From: Elymus sibiricus
Lineage: Eukaryota > Streptophyta > Magnoliopsida > Poales > Poaceae
Assembly: GCA_039707655.1 (NCBI GenBank)
Contig: CM077664.1
Coordinates: 201,680,195 to 201,744,194, forward strand
Direction of reading: 5' to 3'
DNA: 64,000 nucleotides
Below the pieces are notes generated by a model that searched no databases, was not told where the DNA came from, and was given only the letters and a program-made list of their open reading frames with translations. This document shows, piece after piece, positions 44,265 to 54,407 of the stretch. The translations under genes were made by a program, and so were the position numbers. Numbering within the stretch: the first letter of the stretch is position 1; the number at the start of each line of letters is the position of its first letter.

Positions 44265-46788
44265 GCACTTTATGCCTAGCTTAATGGCTTTAAAGAAAGC
44301 GCTGCCAGGGAGACAACCCGGAAGTTTTAGAGAGTCATTTTATTCTGTTGTGTGCTTTTAAAAAGTTTAAAAACAAAAAAATATAGTGGGGAACCTAAAA
44401 CTTTTATAAAAAGAAAAGTGAAAGTGAGACAGATGAGCAATGTGGAAGTGGGGGCTAGCCTTGAACTTTGTTCATGCCCATGGAAACTTTGTGAACCTTG
44501 ATTACAGAAACTTTTCAACAAAAATAATTATCCCCTTGTACAAATCCATTTTATTATAAAAATAATGTGCCAAGATTTACCTTTAGGATGTTTAAATTGC
44601 TTGTTTGGTATGTGCAGTGCAAAAACAGAAACTTTTGCTGTAGTGCTTGAATTTTGTTATTTTACTGGAATGTGAAAAAATTCTGAAATTTTTACACAGT
44701 ACTTCTATGCAAATTATTTATTTTTTCCTAATTTTTCAGAATTTTTTGAGTTACAGAAGTATATGTAATATTTTCATCTTTACAGACTGTCCTGTTTTCA
44801 CAGATTGCTGTTATGGTTTCGTTATTTGCTTATGTTTGAAATCTTGTTGAGCCCCATTGACTTGGGAGCCATAGAATTGTGATAGCATACAGTGGGTAAT
44901 GTTTGATTATAATTATACAATAATTTTAGAGCAGGACATGATGGGATTTGATGTTATATGTACTAACCCTTCTAATAAAAAGTTCGGTTAAGTTTTGTGT
45001 GGATGAAGTGTTCGAAGATCGAGGAGGTATTGATATGAGAAGAATGAGGAGAGGCAAGAGCTCAAGCTTGGGGATGCCCAAGGCACCCCAAGTAAATATT
45101 CAAGGAGACTCAAGCGTCTAAGCTTGGGGATGCCCCGGAAGGCATCCCATCTTTATTCGACAATTATCGGTATGTCTCGGTTTTTGTTTTGTTCACATGA
45201 TATGCGTAAATTCTTGGAGCGTCTTTTGTGTTTATTTTTCCATTTTATTTTATGCACCTTGCTGGTATGAGATAGTCCTTGGTTGATTTATAGAATGCTT
45301 CATGCACTTCACTTATATCTTTTGAGTATGGCTTTATAGAATGCTTCATGTGCTTCACTTATATCATTTGAAGTTTGGATGCCTGTTTCTCTTCATATAG
45401 AAAACCGTTATTTGTAGAATGCTCTTTTGCTTCACTTATATTTGTTAGAGCATGGTCTTTTGTAGAAAGAATTAAACTCTCTCGCTTCACTTATATCTAT
45501 TTAGAGAGTCAACAGGAATTGGTCATTCACATGGTTAGTCAGAAAATCCTACATAAAACTTGTAGATCACTGAATATGATAAGCTTGATTCCTTGCAATA
45601 GTTTTGCGATATGGAGATGATAATATGTGAGTTATGCTAGTGAGTAATTGTGATTTAGTAAGAATATTGGTGTTAAGGTTTGTGATTCCCTATGCATGCA
45701 CGTAGAGTCAATAGTTATGCAACGAAGTTATATCCTACTTATGGTGCATTATTCGGTGTTAGTTATTCTCAATGCATGTTTATGACTGTTTTTGTTTTCT
45801 GGTTGGTCGCTTCTCAATCTATTTGCTAGCCTTCATTTGTACTAAGCGGGAATACTGCTTGTCCATCCAAACTCCTTAAACCCAAGTTGTGCCAAATGAG
45901 TCCACCATATCTACCTATATGCGGTATTTCCATGTCGTTCCAAGTAAATTTGCATGTGCCAACTCTAATTTTTCAAAATAATTTTCCGTTTTGTGTGCCC
46001 GTACCGCTCATGAAGCGGCAGGGGGTGGCCAATATTTTCCATGCTAGGTGTGTTATTCTCATGATGAGTGTTTATTCACTTGTCATTGCACGAGAGAGTG
46101 GCTGGTAATAGGGATGCCCAGTCCCACAATGAATCAAAAATTAATAACAACAAAATTCCTTGGAAAGTGTTGGTATGGAGGGCACCCGTGGATACGGCTA
46201 GCCATGGATTGTGAAAGAATGGTGGAAAGGAAATAAACTTTATTTTCTGTTTGGGAACCGCCTATGATGTGTCTAGCATGGAAGATATTGGGAATTCTCG
46301 GTCGTTTTCGTTGATAGGAAAAGCATGCCTCTCAAAATCATTTTATCTCTCTAATTTAAGCTTTGAGCTCTGGCACCTCTGCAAATCTCTTCTTCCCTCT
46401 GCGAAGGGCCTATCTATTTTACTTTTATGCATTTTTATTTTTTTTGAGTCACCATCTTCTCTTATAAAGCACCAACTGGAGAGCACTATTGTTATACTTG
46501 TGCATTGGGTGTAGTTAATGTTGAGTGTGTTTCATGAATGGATCAATGACTGGGCATAATGGGCTAGGGATAACTTTCTTTAGCGTTGATATTTTGAAAG
46601 ACATGGTTGTTTGTTAGTATGCTTGAGTATTGATGTCTTTATATCAAATTATAGACTATTGCTTTGAATTACTCATGTCTTAATATTCATGCCATGATTA
46701 GATTATATGATCAAGATTATGCTAGGTAGCATTCCACATCAAAAATTATCTTTTTTATCATTTACCTACTCGAGGACGAGCAGGAATT
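44265..46788 (+). other. Long 3' untranslated region with two internal PPT-like motifs
   Basis: 2.5 kb without a conserved ORF. AAGCTTGGGGATGC occurs at 45064-45077 and 45120-45133. The second is part of a hairpin GGGATGCC-CCGGAA-GGCATCCC. The block matches the reverse complement of 54408-56868 and partly of 10901-12989. Confidence 0.75.
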
Positions 46789-46802
46789 AAGCTTGGGGAT
46801 GC
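46789..46802 (+). other. Polypurine tract
   Basis: AAGCTTGGGGATGC immediately before the 3' LTR, identical to the two internal copies near 45.1 kb. Confidence 0.85.
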
Positions 46803-48322
46803 TGATACGTCTCTGTCGTATCTATAATTTTTCAATGTTTCATGCCAATATTCTACAACTTTCACATATTTTTAGCAACATTTTATATTATTTTTTGGGA
46901 CTAACATATTGATCCAGTGCCCAGTGCCAGTTCTTGTTTTCTGCTTGTTTTTTGTTTCACAGAAAATCCATAACAAACGAAGTCCAAATGCAATAAAATT
47001 TTACGGAGAATTATTTTGGAATATATGTGATTTTTGAAAGGTGGAATCAACGCAAACGGAGGCCAACGGCCTCCACAAGCTACCATGGCGCGCCCCCCCA
47101 AGCGCGCGGTGGTGCCGCGTGGGCACACCGTTAGTCGGTTGGGGCTCTTCTTCGGCCGCAAGGAAGCTAATATCCAGAAAAAAATTGTGTTAAAATTTCA
47201 GCGCAATCAGAGTTACGGATCTCCGAGAATTTAAAAAACGGTGAAGGGCCAGAAAACAGGAACGCAAAAACAGAAGAGAACAGAGAGAGAGATCCAATCT
47301 AGGAGGGGCTCCTGCCCCTCCGCCGCCATGACAGCCATGGACCTGAGGGGAAACTCCCCTCCCATCTAGGGGGAGGCCTAGGAAGAAGAAGAAGGAGGGG
47401 GGCTCTCTCCCCCTCTCTTCCGGTGGCGCCGGAGCGCCGCCGGGGGAAACATCGTGACGGCGATCTACACCAACAACTTCGCCGCCGTCAACACCAACTC
47501 TCTCCCCCTCTATGCAGCGGTGTAACCTCTCTTTTCCCACTGTAATTCTCTACTTAAACATGGTGCTTAATGCTACATATTATTATCCAATGATTTGTGG
47601 CCATCCTATGATGTTTGAGTAGATTCGTTTTGTCCTATGGGTTGATTGATGATTGTGATTGGTTTGAGTTGTATGTTTTATTTTGGTGCTGTCTTATGGT
47701 GCCTTCCGTGCCGTGCACACATGGGGGATTCCCGCTGTAGGGTTTGCAATACATTCATAATTCTCTTATGGTGGGCGGCTAGAGTGCCAGAAGCTTACAC
47801 CCGAGTAAGGGGGTTGTTGCGTATGGGAGTAAAGAGGACTTGATACTTAATGCTATGGTTGGATTTTACCTTAATGATCTTTGGTAGTTGCGGATGCTTG
47901 CTAGAGTTCCAATCATAAGTGCATATGATCCAAGTACGGAAAGTATGTTAGCTCATGCCTCTCCCTCATATAAAATTGCAATAATGATTACCGATCTAGT
48001 TATCGATTGCCTATGGACAAATCAGTCTCTTGTGTTACAAAAACTTTCTACTAAACAACTAACTTTTATTATCTTGCAATTTACTCTTAGTTTTATTATC
48101 TCACAAATTACTTCTAGTTTTATTCTTGCAAACCTATCCTATCACCTACAAAATAGTTTCATACTTGTTCTAGGTAAAGCGAACGTTAAGTGCGCGTAGA
48201 GTTGTATCGGTGGTCGATAGAACTTGAAGGGAATATTAATTCTACCTTTAGCTCCTCATTGGGTTCGACACTCTTATTTATCGAAAAAGCTACAATTGAT
48301 CCCCTATACTTGTGGGTTATCA
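46803..48322 (+). repeat. 3' LTR
   Basis: 1520 bp, partner of 41281-42797, ending TTATCA before the right TSD copy GGAGG. Confidence 0.95.
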
Positions 48323-48650
48323 GGAGGCATGTAACCAGAATTATTTACTATGGGATTTAAAAGGCTGGGCATGGAGAGTGGGTCGAACGAGGCATGCAGA
48401 CCGCTCTATGCACCTGGACGGAGGGAGTAGCTATTTGAGTAGACGGGAGGCGTGGAGCAGACCGCTGCGCGGGCTCATCGGGAGGCGAGCCCTTTGACCT
48501 CCATCCGCCGCCCACCGCGCTCCCAACTTCTCCATTAATGGCGCCCGAGCCCCTGTTTTAATGGCGTGGCTAGGCCTTAGTCGACTGAGATTTAAGAGAG
48601 AGAAAAGAAAATCTGAAAAGAAAATTTTGCACGGATCTTGATGTAAGATC
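48323..48650. other. Low-copy flank with short repeats
   Basis: It includes ACGGAGGGAGTA (a Stowaway-type end, 48418-48429) and direct repeats TCGACTGAGA(T/C)TTA at about 48585 and 48668. No gene seen. Confidence 0.4.
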
Positions 48651-49511
48651 TCACGGACATAGCATCGACTGAGACTTAGCAAGACTGATATATATGATGA
48701 CGATGGCAATGGATGATAATAATTGTCTTACATATTCAGGAAGATAATTAAAGATGCCACATGCGGCAACGCCCGAAAGACTCAAGGGCAAAACAAGGAA
48801 GACGCAGACAATGATCTGGGTTGCTGCTCTCTCCTTCACCTCGATCGACTCCGCCATCTTCGTCATTTCGTCCACCTTGATCTCTTTCACGTCCTCAATA
48901 TGTCGCTTGCGAGCATCCACGGATCCCTCTAGGAGCATTTCACGCTCCATGCGGAGCTTAGCATTCTCGTCCATAAGTTTCCTGACCATGACGGTCGTCT
49001 TCTTCAACACGGCAGCTATCTCCTCGTGCTGCTTCACCCTGCCGGCGATCTTCGCCCTCATCAGGTTGCGCTCGGTGCGGAGCCTCACCTTGTCACCCCT
49101 TAGTCCGTGGATGACGCCGGTCGACTTATCCAACGCGGCATAGCTCTCCTCCTGTAGCTTCGCCCAGCGGAGGATGTCATTGTCCATTAGCTTATTGAGC
49201 ATAGCGCGCATGCACCTGTGAGAGCCCTCGAGTGCCCGCGATAGATCCATCCAGGCCGTCGCGACGCGGCAGGACCTCTCTGCGGCACGGTGGGACATCT
49301 ATGCCGCTTCCGCGGTGCGGCCGGACCACTCTGCTGCTTCGGCGGCATGGCGGGACCTCAGTGCTGCTTCGGCGGCGCGGCGGGGCCTCTGTGCTGCTTC
49401 GGTGGCGCGGCGGGACCTCTCGGCTGATATCGCGGTGAGGCGGGACATCTCTGTTGCTTCGCTCGCCGCTCCGTGGTCATTTCTCGACCAAGAACTCCTC
49501 CCACGGGCCAT
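48651..49511 (-). pseudogene. Coiled-coil, membrane-anchored protein with decapeptide repeats (nonsense-broken)
   Basis: I start at ATG 49511 (MARGRSSWSRNDHG), 84 bases after a TATA box. The in-frame ATG at 49580 is too close to it. A Ser/Arg-rich start leads into ten-residue repeats of the type ERSRRAAEAA. A TAG at 49299-49301 interrupts the repeats at a position that is Glu in the neighbours; the same frame continues at once with MSHRAAERSC and stays open for 215 codons. It then has a charged coiled coil (LMDENAKLRMEREMLLEG) and hydrophobic segments IIVCVFLVLPLSLSG and LLSSIAIVIIYISLA. It resembles a cereal-specific uncharacterised family. Function unknown. Confidence 0.6.
49262..49440. repeat. 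30-bp coding tandem repeat
   Basis: CTGCTTCGGCGGCGCGGCGG-type units at a 30-base period, about five copies plus degenerate ones, encoding the decapeptide repeat on the minus strand. Confidence 0.75.
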
Positions 49512-49594
49512 GGCAGACACAAGGAAGGACGAAGACTTGCTTGTTTGTTGATGAGGAATTGAGGAGGAATGTGCAGTCATTTTCGAGTAGGTGG

Positions 49595-49602
49595 TATTTA
49601 TA
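49595..49602 (-). promoter_or_regulatory. TATA box of the coiled-coil gene
   Basis: TATAAATA on the minus strand, within GGTTATAAATACCACC. It lies 84 bases before the chosen ATG. Confidence 0.55.
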
Positions 49603-49768
49603 ACCTAGTAATAAACTGCTAAGTGGGAAAACATTTAGGTTTTGATCGGTGTGAACAGGTTTGCACTTACATATAGCGTGGTAATTTGGAATGTGACGGG
49701 AAACAAGGTCAAAATTATTTGACGGTTCCGGTTTCGAAGTGCGGCACGATTCCCGGATGGTGTAATTA
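49603..49768. other. Upstream region of the coiled-coil gene
   Basis: No feature beyond presumed promoter sequence. Confidence 0.35.
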
Positions 49769-50316
49769 AGAGCAAGTATAATGAGATGACGTAAGCGGGC
49801 TATAAGGATTTAAATATTATATTGTTGCTAAGTTGGAAGAGAGAGAGGAGAAGCGGGCGGTAGACTTACAGCCGGCTGTAGCACGAGCTCCAAGAAGCTT
49901 TGTGAGAGTGGAAGGTAGGCCATATGTTAAGAAAGTAGTACTTTCTTATAGCTAACTACTAGGTTGGTTGTAATGGGGAGTATCATATACTAGTATCATG
50001 CATATGATACTAGCGTATGATACTACTTCCGTAAAGCATAGTATCATAAGTTAGTATTTTAGGTTGCCTTATTAATTGACATGCATGACACAAAGTAGTA
50101 CAACATTTAACATGATACGGTATCATGATACGATACCACATCCTCTTTTTCCTCATTTAATTGTGTGCCACATTATCCAAAAAGTCTAGTTGGCATGCAT
50201 GATACCACTTATGAGACTCCCATTACAAGCAGCAACGTGTTGGCTATTACATTGATTATAGATGACATGGCAACATGCTATAGCCAGCAGCTGGCTATAT
50301 TATTAACCATGCTCAA
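49769..50316. mobile_element. MITE-like element (outer)
   Basis: The ends are imperfect inverted repeats: GAGCAAGTATAAT on the left, and the complement of the right end reads GAGCATGGTTAAT. It contains AGAAGCGGGCGGTAGACTTA and GCACGAGCTCCAAG, which recur in degraded form at 62080-62140. It holds the inner element at 49962-50236. No clean TSD was seen. Confidence 0.45.
49962..50236. mobile_element. MITE (inner), terminal repeats TTGTAATGGG
   Basis: The left end GGTTGTAATGGGGAGTATCAT and the right-end complement TGCTTGTAATGGGAGTCTCA are inverted copies. The body is about 275 bp, non-coding, with many ATGATAC/GTATCAT palindromes. Confidence 0.6.
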
Positions 50317-50340
50317 AAGTGGGCAAGCGTTTACGTGGCT

Positions 50341-52013
50341 GATACGTCTCCAACGTATCTATAATTCATGAAGTATTCATGCCATGTTTATTATAGTTTT
50401 CTATGATTTTGGTGCACTTTTATATGGCTTTTATATGATTTTTATGGACTAACATATTGACCTAGTGCCCAGTGCTAGTTGCTGTTTTCTGCTTGTTTTT
50501 GGTTTTCCAGAAAATCCATATTAAATGAAGTCCAAATGCAACGAAACTTTTTGACGATTTTTTATGGAAGGAAACAGACCCAAGAAGCTTCGGGGGAGCA
50601 GCAGAAGACCCACAGGGGCCCCACAAGCCACCAGGGCGCGCCACCCCCCAGGCGCGCCCTGGTGCCTCGTGGCCCCCCTGTGGCACCTCTTTGCGTGATT
50701 CCAACGCTGAAAAATCATATATTTTCAGAAACCCCCGAAAGTTAACCTAGATGAGTTTTTACGCCGCCGCAAGCCTCTGTACCTCCACGATCTCATCTAC
50801 AGCCCTTTTCTGGCACTCTGCCAGAGGGGGGAATCATCACCGGAGGCCATCTTCATCATCCCGGCGGTCTCCATGATGAGAAGGGAGTAGTTCACCCTCG
50901 GGGCTGAGGGTATGTACTAGTAGCTATGTGTTTGATCTCTCTCTCTCGTGTTCTTGATTTGGCACGATCTTGATGTACCGCGAGCTTTGTTAATATAGTT
51001 GGATCATATGGTGTTTCTCCCTCTCTATCTTGTTGTGATGAATTGAGTCTTTCCCTTTGAGGTTTCGTTATTGTCGGATTGAATATTTCAGATTTGAGAA
51101 CACTTGATGTATGTCTTGCATGTGGATACCCATGGTGACAACGGGGTATTCTATTGGTTCACTTGATGTATGTTTTGGTGATCAACTCGCGGATTCCCGT
51201 GACCTTGGGGTGATCTTGGCATAAGGGTTGGTTGCATGTTTTCATTATCTTTTCTCCGATAAGAAACTTTGGGGCACTCTTTGAAGTTCTTTGTGTGGAT
51301 TGAATATTATGAATCTGAAGTTGTTTTGATGCATATCGAATAATCAACTCACGGATACTTGTGGTGACATTGGAGTATCTAGGTGACATTAGAGTTGGTT
51401 GATGTGTATCATATGGTGTTATTCTAGTACGAACTCTAGGGCTGTTTGTGACACTTATAGGAATAGCTCAATAGATTGATCGGAAAGGATAACTTTGAGG
51501 TGGTTTCGTACCCTACAAACAATTTCTATCTTATGTTCTCCGCTAATAGGAACTTGGGAGTGATTCTTTATTGCACGTTGAGGGATGGTTATATGATCCA
51601 ATTATATTAGCATTGTTGAGAGATTGCACTAGCGAAAGTATGAACCCTTGGCCTTGTTTCTAAGCATTGCAATACCGTTTATGCTCACTTTTGTTACTTG
51701 CTACCTTGCTATTTTTTATTGTTCGCACTACAAAAACCTATATCTACTATCCATACTACACTTGTATCACCATCTCTTCGCCGAACTAGTGCACCTATAC
51801 AATTTACCATTGTATTGGGTGTGTTGGGGACACAAAAGACTCTTTGTTATTTGGTTGCAGGGTTGTTTGAGAGAGACCATCTTCATCCTACGCCTCCCAC
51901 GGATTGATAAACCTTAGGTCATCCACTTGAGGGAAAATTGCTACTGTCCTACAAAACTCTGCACTTGGAGGCCCAACACGAGTCTACAAGAATAAGTTGT
52001 GTAGTAGACATCA
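50341..52013 (+). repeat. 5' LTR of the truncated element
   Basis: 1673 bp, TGATACGTCTCCAACGTATC to GTAGTAGACATCA. GC palindrome with two GGCGCGCC at about 50610-50690, followed by TATATTTT at 50718-50725, so the palindrome sits just upstream of the presumed TATA. Confidence 0.92.
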
Positions 52014-52023
52014 AGCTCTTTTC

Positions 52024-52041
52024 TGGCGCCGTTGCCGAGGA
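52024..52041 (+). other. Primer-binding site
   Basis: TGGCGCCGTTGCCGAGGA, 10 bases after the LTR. Its end overlaps a strong splice donor, GAG|GTGAGT, at about 52042. Confidence 0.85.
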
Positions 52042-52138
52042 GGTGAGTGCTTGAAGGTATATCTTTAGATCTTGCAATCGAATCTTTTAGTTTCTTGTTT
52101 TATCACTAGTTTGGTTTATAAAATAAAACTACAAAAAA

Positions 52139-52873
52139 ATGGAATTGAGGTTGCCTCATATTATTCGTCTTTATAATGTCTTTCTTGAAAATGATGGAGC
52201 GGAAAATTGTGCTCAATTGATAGAAGAGGAATTCAATAAAATGTTTGGTATTAAATCTTTGAATGATGATCATGATTGCAATGTTGCTAGTATGAATTCT
52301 TTGAATATCCATGATGCTAGTGATATGCAAAGCCATAAGCTTGGGGATGCTATGTTTGATGAAGATGAAATTTTTATTCCCCCTACTTTTGATGAGTAAA
52401 TTTATTATGATGATGACATGTATGCTATAAAGAATAATGATAACCATGAAACTTGCCATCATTATTTTAATTTTCAATTGGATTATGCCAATCAAGTATC
52501 TCATGATAGTTATTTTGTTGATTTTGCTCCCACTACTATGAATAAGAATAAATTTGCTTATGTGGAGAGTAATAAAATTTCTATGCTTGTGGATCATGAA
52601 AAGAATGCTTTACGTGATAGTTATATTGTTGAATTAATTCATGATGCTACTGAAAATTATTATGAGAGAGGATCATATGCTTGTAGGTGTTGCAATAATA
52701 TCAAGTTTCCTCTCTATGTGTTGAAAGTTTTGAAGTTATGCTTGTTTTGCCTTCCTATGCTAGTTGATTCTTGCTCCCATAAATTTTTTGCTCACAAAAT
52801 CCCTATGCATAGGAAGTGGGTTAGGCTTAAGTGTGCTTGTCATATGATTCATGATGCTCTCTTTGTGTTTTAA
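52139..52873 (+). pseudogene. Broken unknown ORF related to the ORF at 42918
   Basis: ATG 52139 (MELRLPHIIRLYNVFLENDG) lies after acceptor-like TTTTATCACTAG. The frame is interrupted by TAA at 52397-52399 and continues in the same frame to 52873, 244 codons in all. It is Asp/Asn/His/Tyr-rich. Its C terminus YYERGSYACRCC, FPLYV, HKIPMHRKWVRLKC parallels YYERG/PPLYV/MPMHRKRVRL in the ORF at 42918-44264. The rest is much shorter and diverged. No enzymatic motif; function unknown. Confidence 0.65.
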
Positions 52874-54003
52874 TTTTTTTACTTTTATGCGAGCATCATT
52901 GAAATCATCATGCCTAGCTAAAAAGGCATTAAAGAAAAGCGCTTGTTGGGAGACAACCCAACATTTACCCCTACTGTTTTTTGTGTGTTCACATGATTAA
53001 GCTACTGTGGTAATCATGTTTTATATGTTTTCTTTCAATAATGTGCCAAGTAAAGCCTTTGGGATAGTGTGGATACTTGTTGATTCGGTTCTGTGCAAAA
53101 ACAGAAACTTTTGCATACAGTGCTGGAATTTCTATTCTGTACTGGAGCGTGAGAAAATTCTGAAATTTTTACAGAGCATTGGGTTACATTTTTTTTGCGT
53201 TTTACTAATTTTTCAGAATTTTTGGAGGTACATAAGTATGGTTTTTAAATCGCTTACTACACGCTATTCTGTTTTTTGACAGATTCTGTTTTCGATGCAT
53301 AGTTTGCTTGTTTTAGTGTTTCCATAGCTTATATTGAGTAATATAAATTGTGAAAATGATATAATACAGTAGGAATTATGTGAGAACAATTATGAATCTT
53401 GTCTTGACAGTACCTAAGCGGATGATTTATTTTTATCATACTAACCTATCTCACGAAGTTCCGTTAAGTTTTGTGTGATTGAAGTTTTCAAGTTTTGGGT
53501 GAGATATCGATATGAGGAGAATAAGGAGCGGCAAGACCCTAAGCTTGGGTATGCCCAAGGCACCCCAAGGTAATATTCAAGGAAGACCCAAGCAACTAAG
53601 CTTGGGGATGCCCCGGAAGGCATCCCCTCTTTCGTCTTCAACATTATCGGTAACCTCACTTGGAGCTATATTTTTATTCGTCACATAATATGAGTTTTGC
53701 TTGGAGCGTCATTTTATTTTGTTGAGATTTGCTTGCTGCTATCAATAATCATGTTTTATATCTTTTAGTTCAATAAAATGCCAATTATAGCCTTTACCAT
53801 GCCCAGTTTGCAAGTTTATGTGTTGCTGTTTGAAAACAGAAAGTTTTCTGTTATGTTCAGAATATTCCTGAATAGTCAGAACATGATAAAAATCTGAAAT
53901 TTTTACACAGCAAGTATGCATGAGTTCTCTGTCACGTGGTAATTTTTCAGAATTTTTGGAGTTAGGAAGTATGAATTCTTATTCCCCCTTTACAGACTGT
54001 TCA
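52874..54003 (+). other. Partial 3' untranslated region with PPT-like pair
   Basis: Internal motifs AAGCTTGGGTATGC (53541-53554) and AAGCTTGGGGATGC (53598-53611), the latter in a hairpin with GGCATCCCC. Same layout as near 45.1 kb and 56.2 kb. The region ends at the chimeric junction. Confidence 0.7.
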
Positions 54004-54393
54004 GTTTCCCGATTTTAGAGAATTTATAGAGGTGGAATTAGGTCAAACGGAGCTGTGTGGGCCCCACGAGGTACCAGGGCGCCCCCCCTGGGGCGCGCCG
54101 TGGGTGCCTTGTGGGCCACTGCTTCATCTTCTCGTCCCCTCCCGAAGCTTCTAGTGTTTGTTATGTCCAGAAAAAAATCTCCAAAAAGTTTCGTGGCATT
54201 TGGACTTCGTTTGGTACTGATATTCTGGAAACCAAAAACAGGCAAAAAATAGCAACTGGCACTGGGCACTAAGTTAATAGGTTAGTCCCAAAAAATGATA
54301 TATAATTGCTGTAAATGTATATAAAAACATCCAAGATTGATACTATAATAGCATGGAACAATCAAAAATTATAGATACGTTGGAGACGTATCA
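54004..54393 (-). repeat. Truncated 3' LTR
   Basis: Matches 59064-59452, including GC palindrome (54055-54120) and minus-strand TATA CTCTATAAATTC near 54022. The outer 1.17 kb is missing. Confidence 0.9.
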
Positions 54394-54407
54394 AGCATCC
54401 CCAAGTT
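54394..54407 (-). other. Polypurine tract
   Basis: Minus-strand AAACTTGGGGATGCT directly before the LTR start TGATACGTC. Confidence 0.75.

Larger units (their letters stand above)
41281..48322 (+). mobile_element. Non-autonomous Gypsy-type element with single unknown ORF
   Basis: The LTRs 41281-42797 and 46803-48322 begin TGATACGTCTC and end CTTGTGGGTTATCA. Flanks CGAGG and GGAGG form a one-mismatch TSD. The PBS TGGCGCCGTTGCTGGGGA follows the left LTR and PPT AAGCTTGGGGATGC precedes the right one. Between them is only a 448-residue ORF and a 2.5-kb untranslated region, with no gag, protease, integrase or RT. It must borrow all enzymes. LTR termini and untranslated region relate it to the elements at 9492 and 54004. 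Confidence 0.93.
50341..54003 (+). mobile_element. Non-autonomous Gypsy-type element, 3' end deleted
   Basis: Complete 5' LTR (50341-52013), PBS and a broken ORF, then about 1.1 kb of untranslated region that stops abruptly at a junction with the LTR fragment at 54004. No 3' LTR or terminal PPT of its own remains. The LTR is the same family as the reverse solo LTR at 5889-37760. Confidence 0.85.

Noticed and set aside
48418..48429. ACGGAGGGAGTA as evidence of a whole Stowaway element
   Set aside because: Only one terminus is visible and no body or inverted partner was found, so no element is called.
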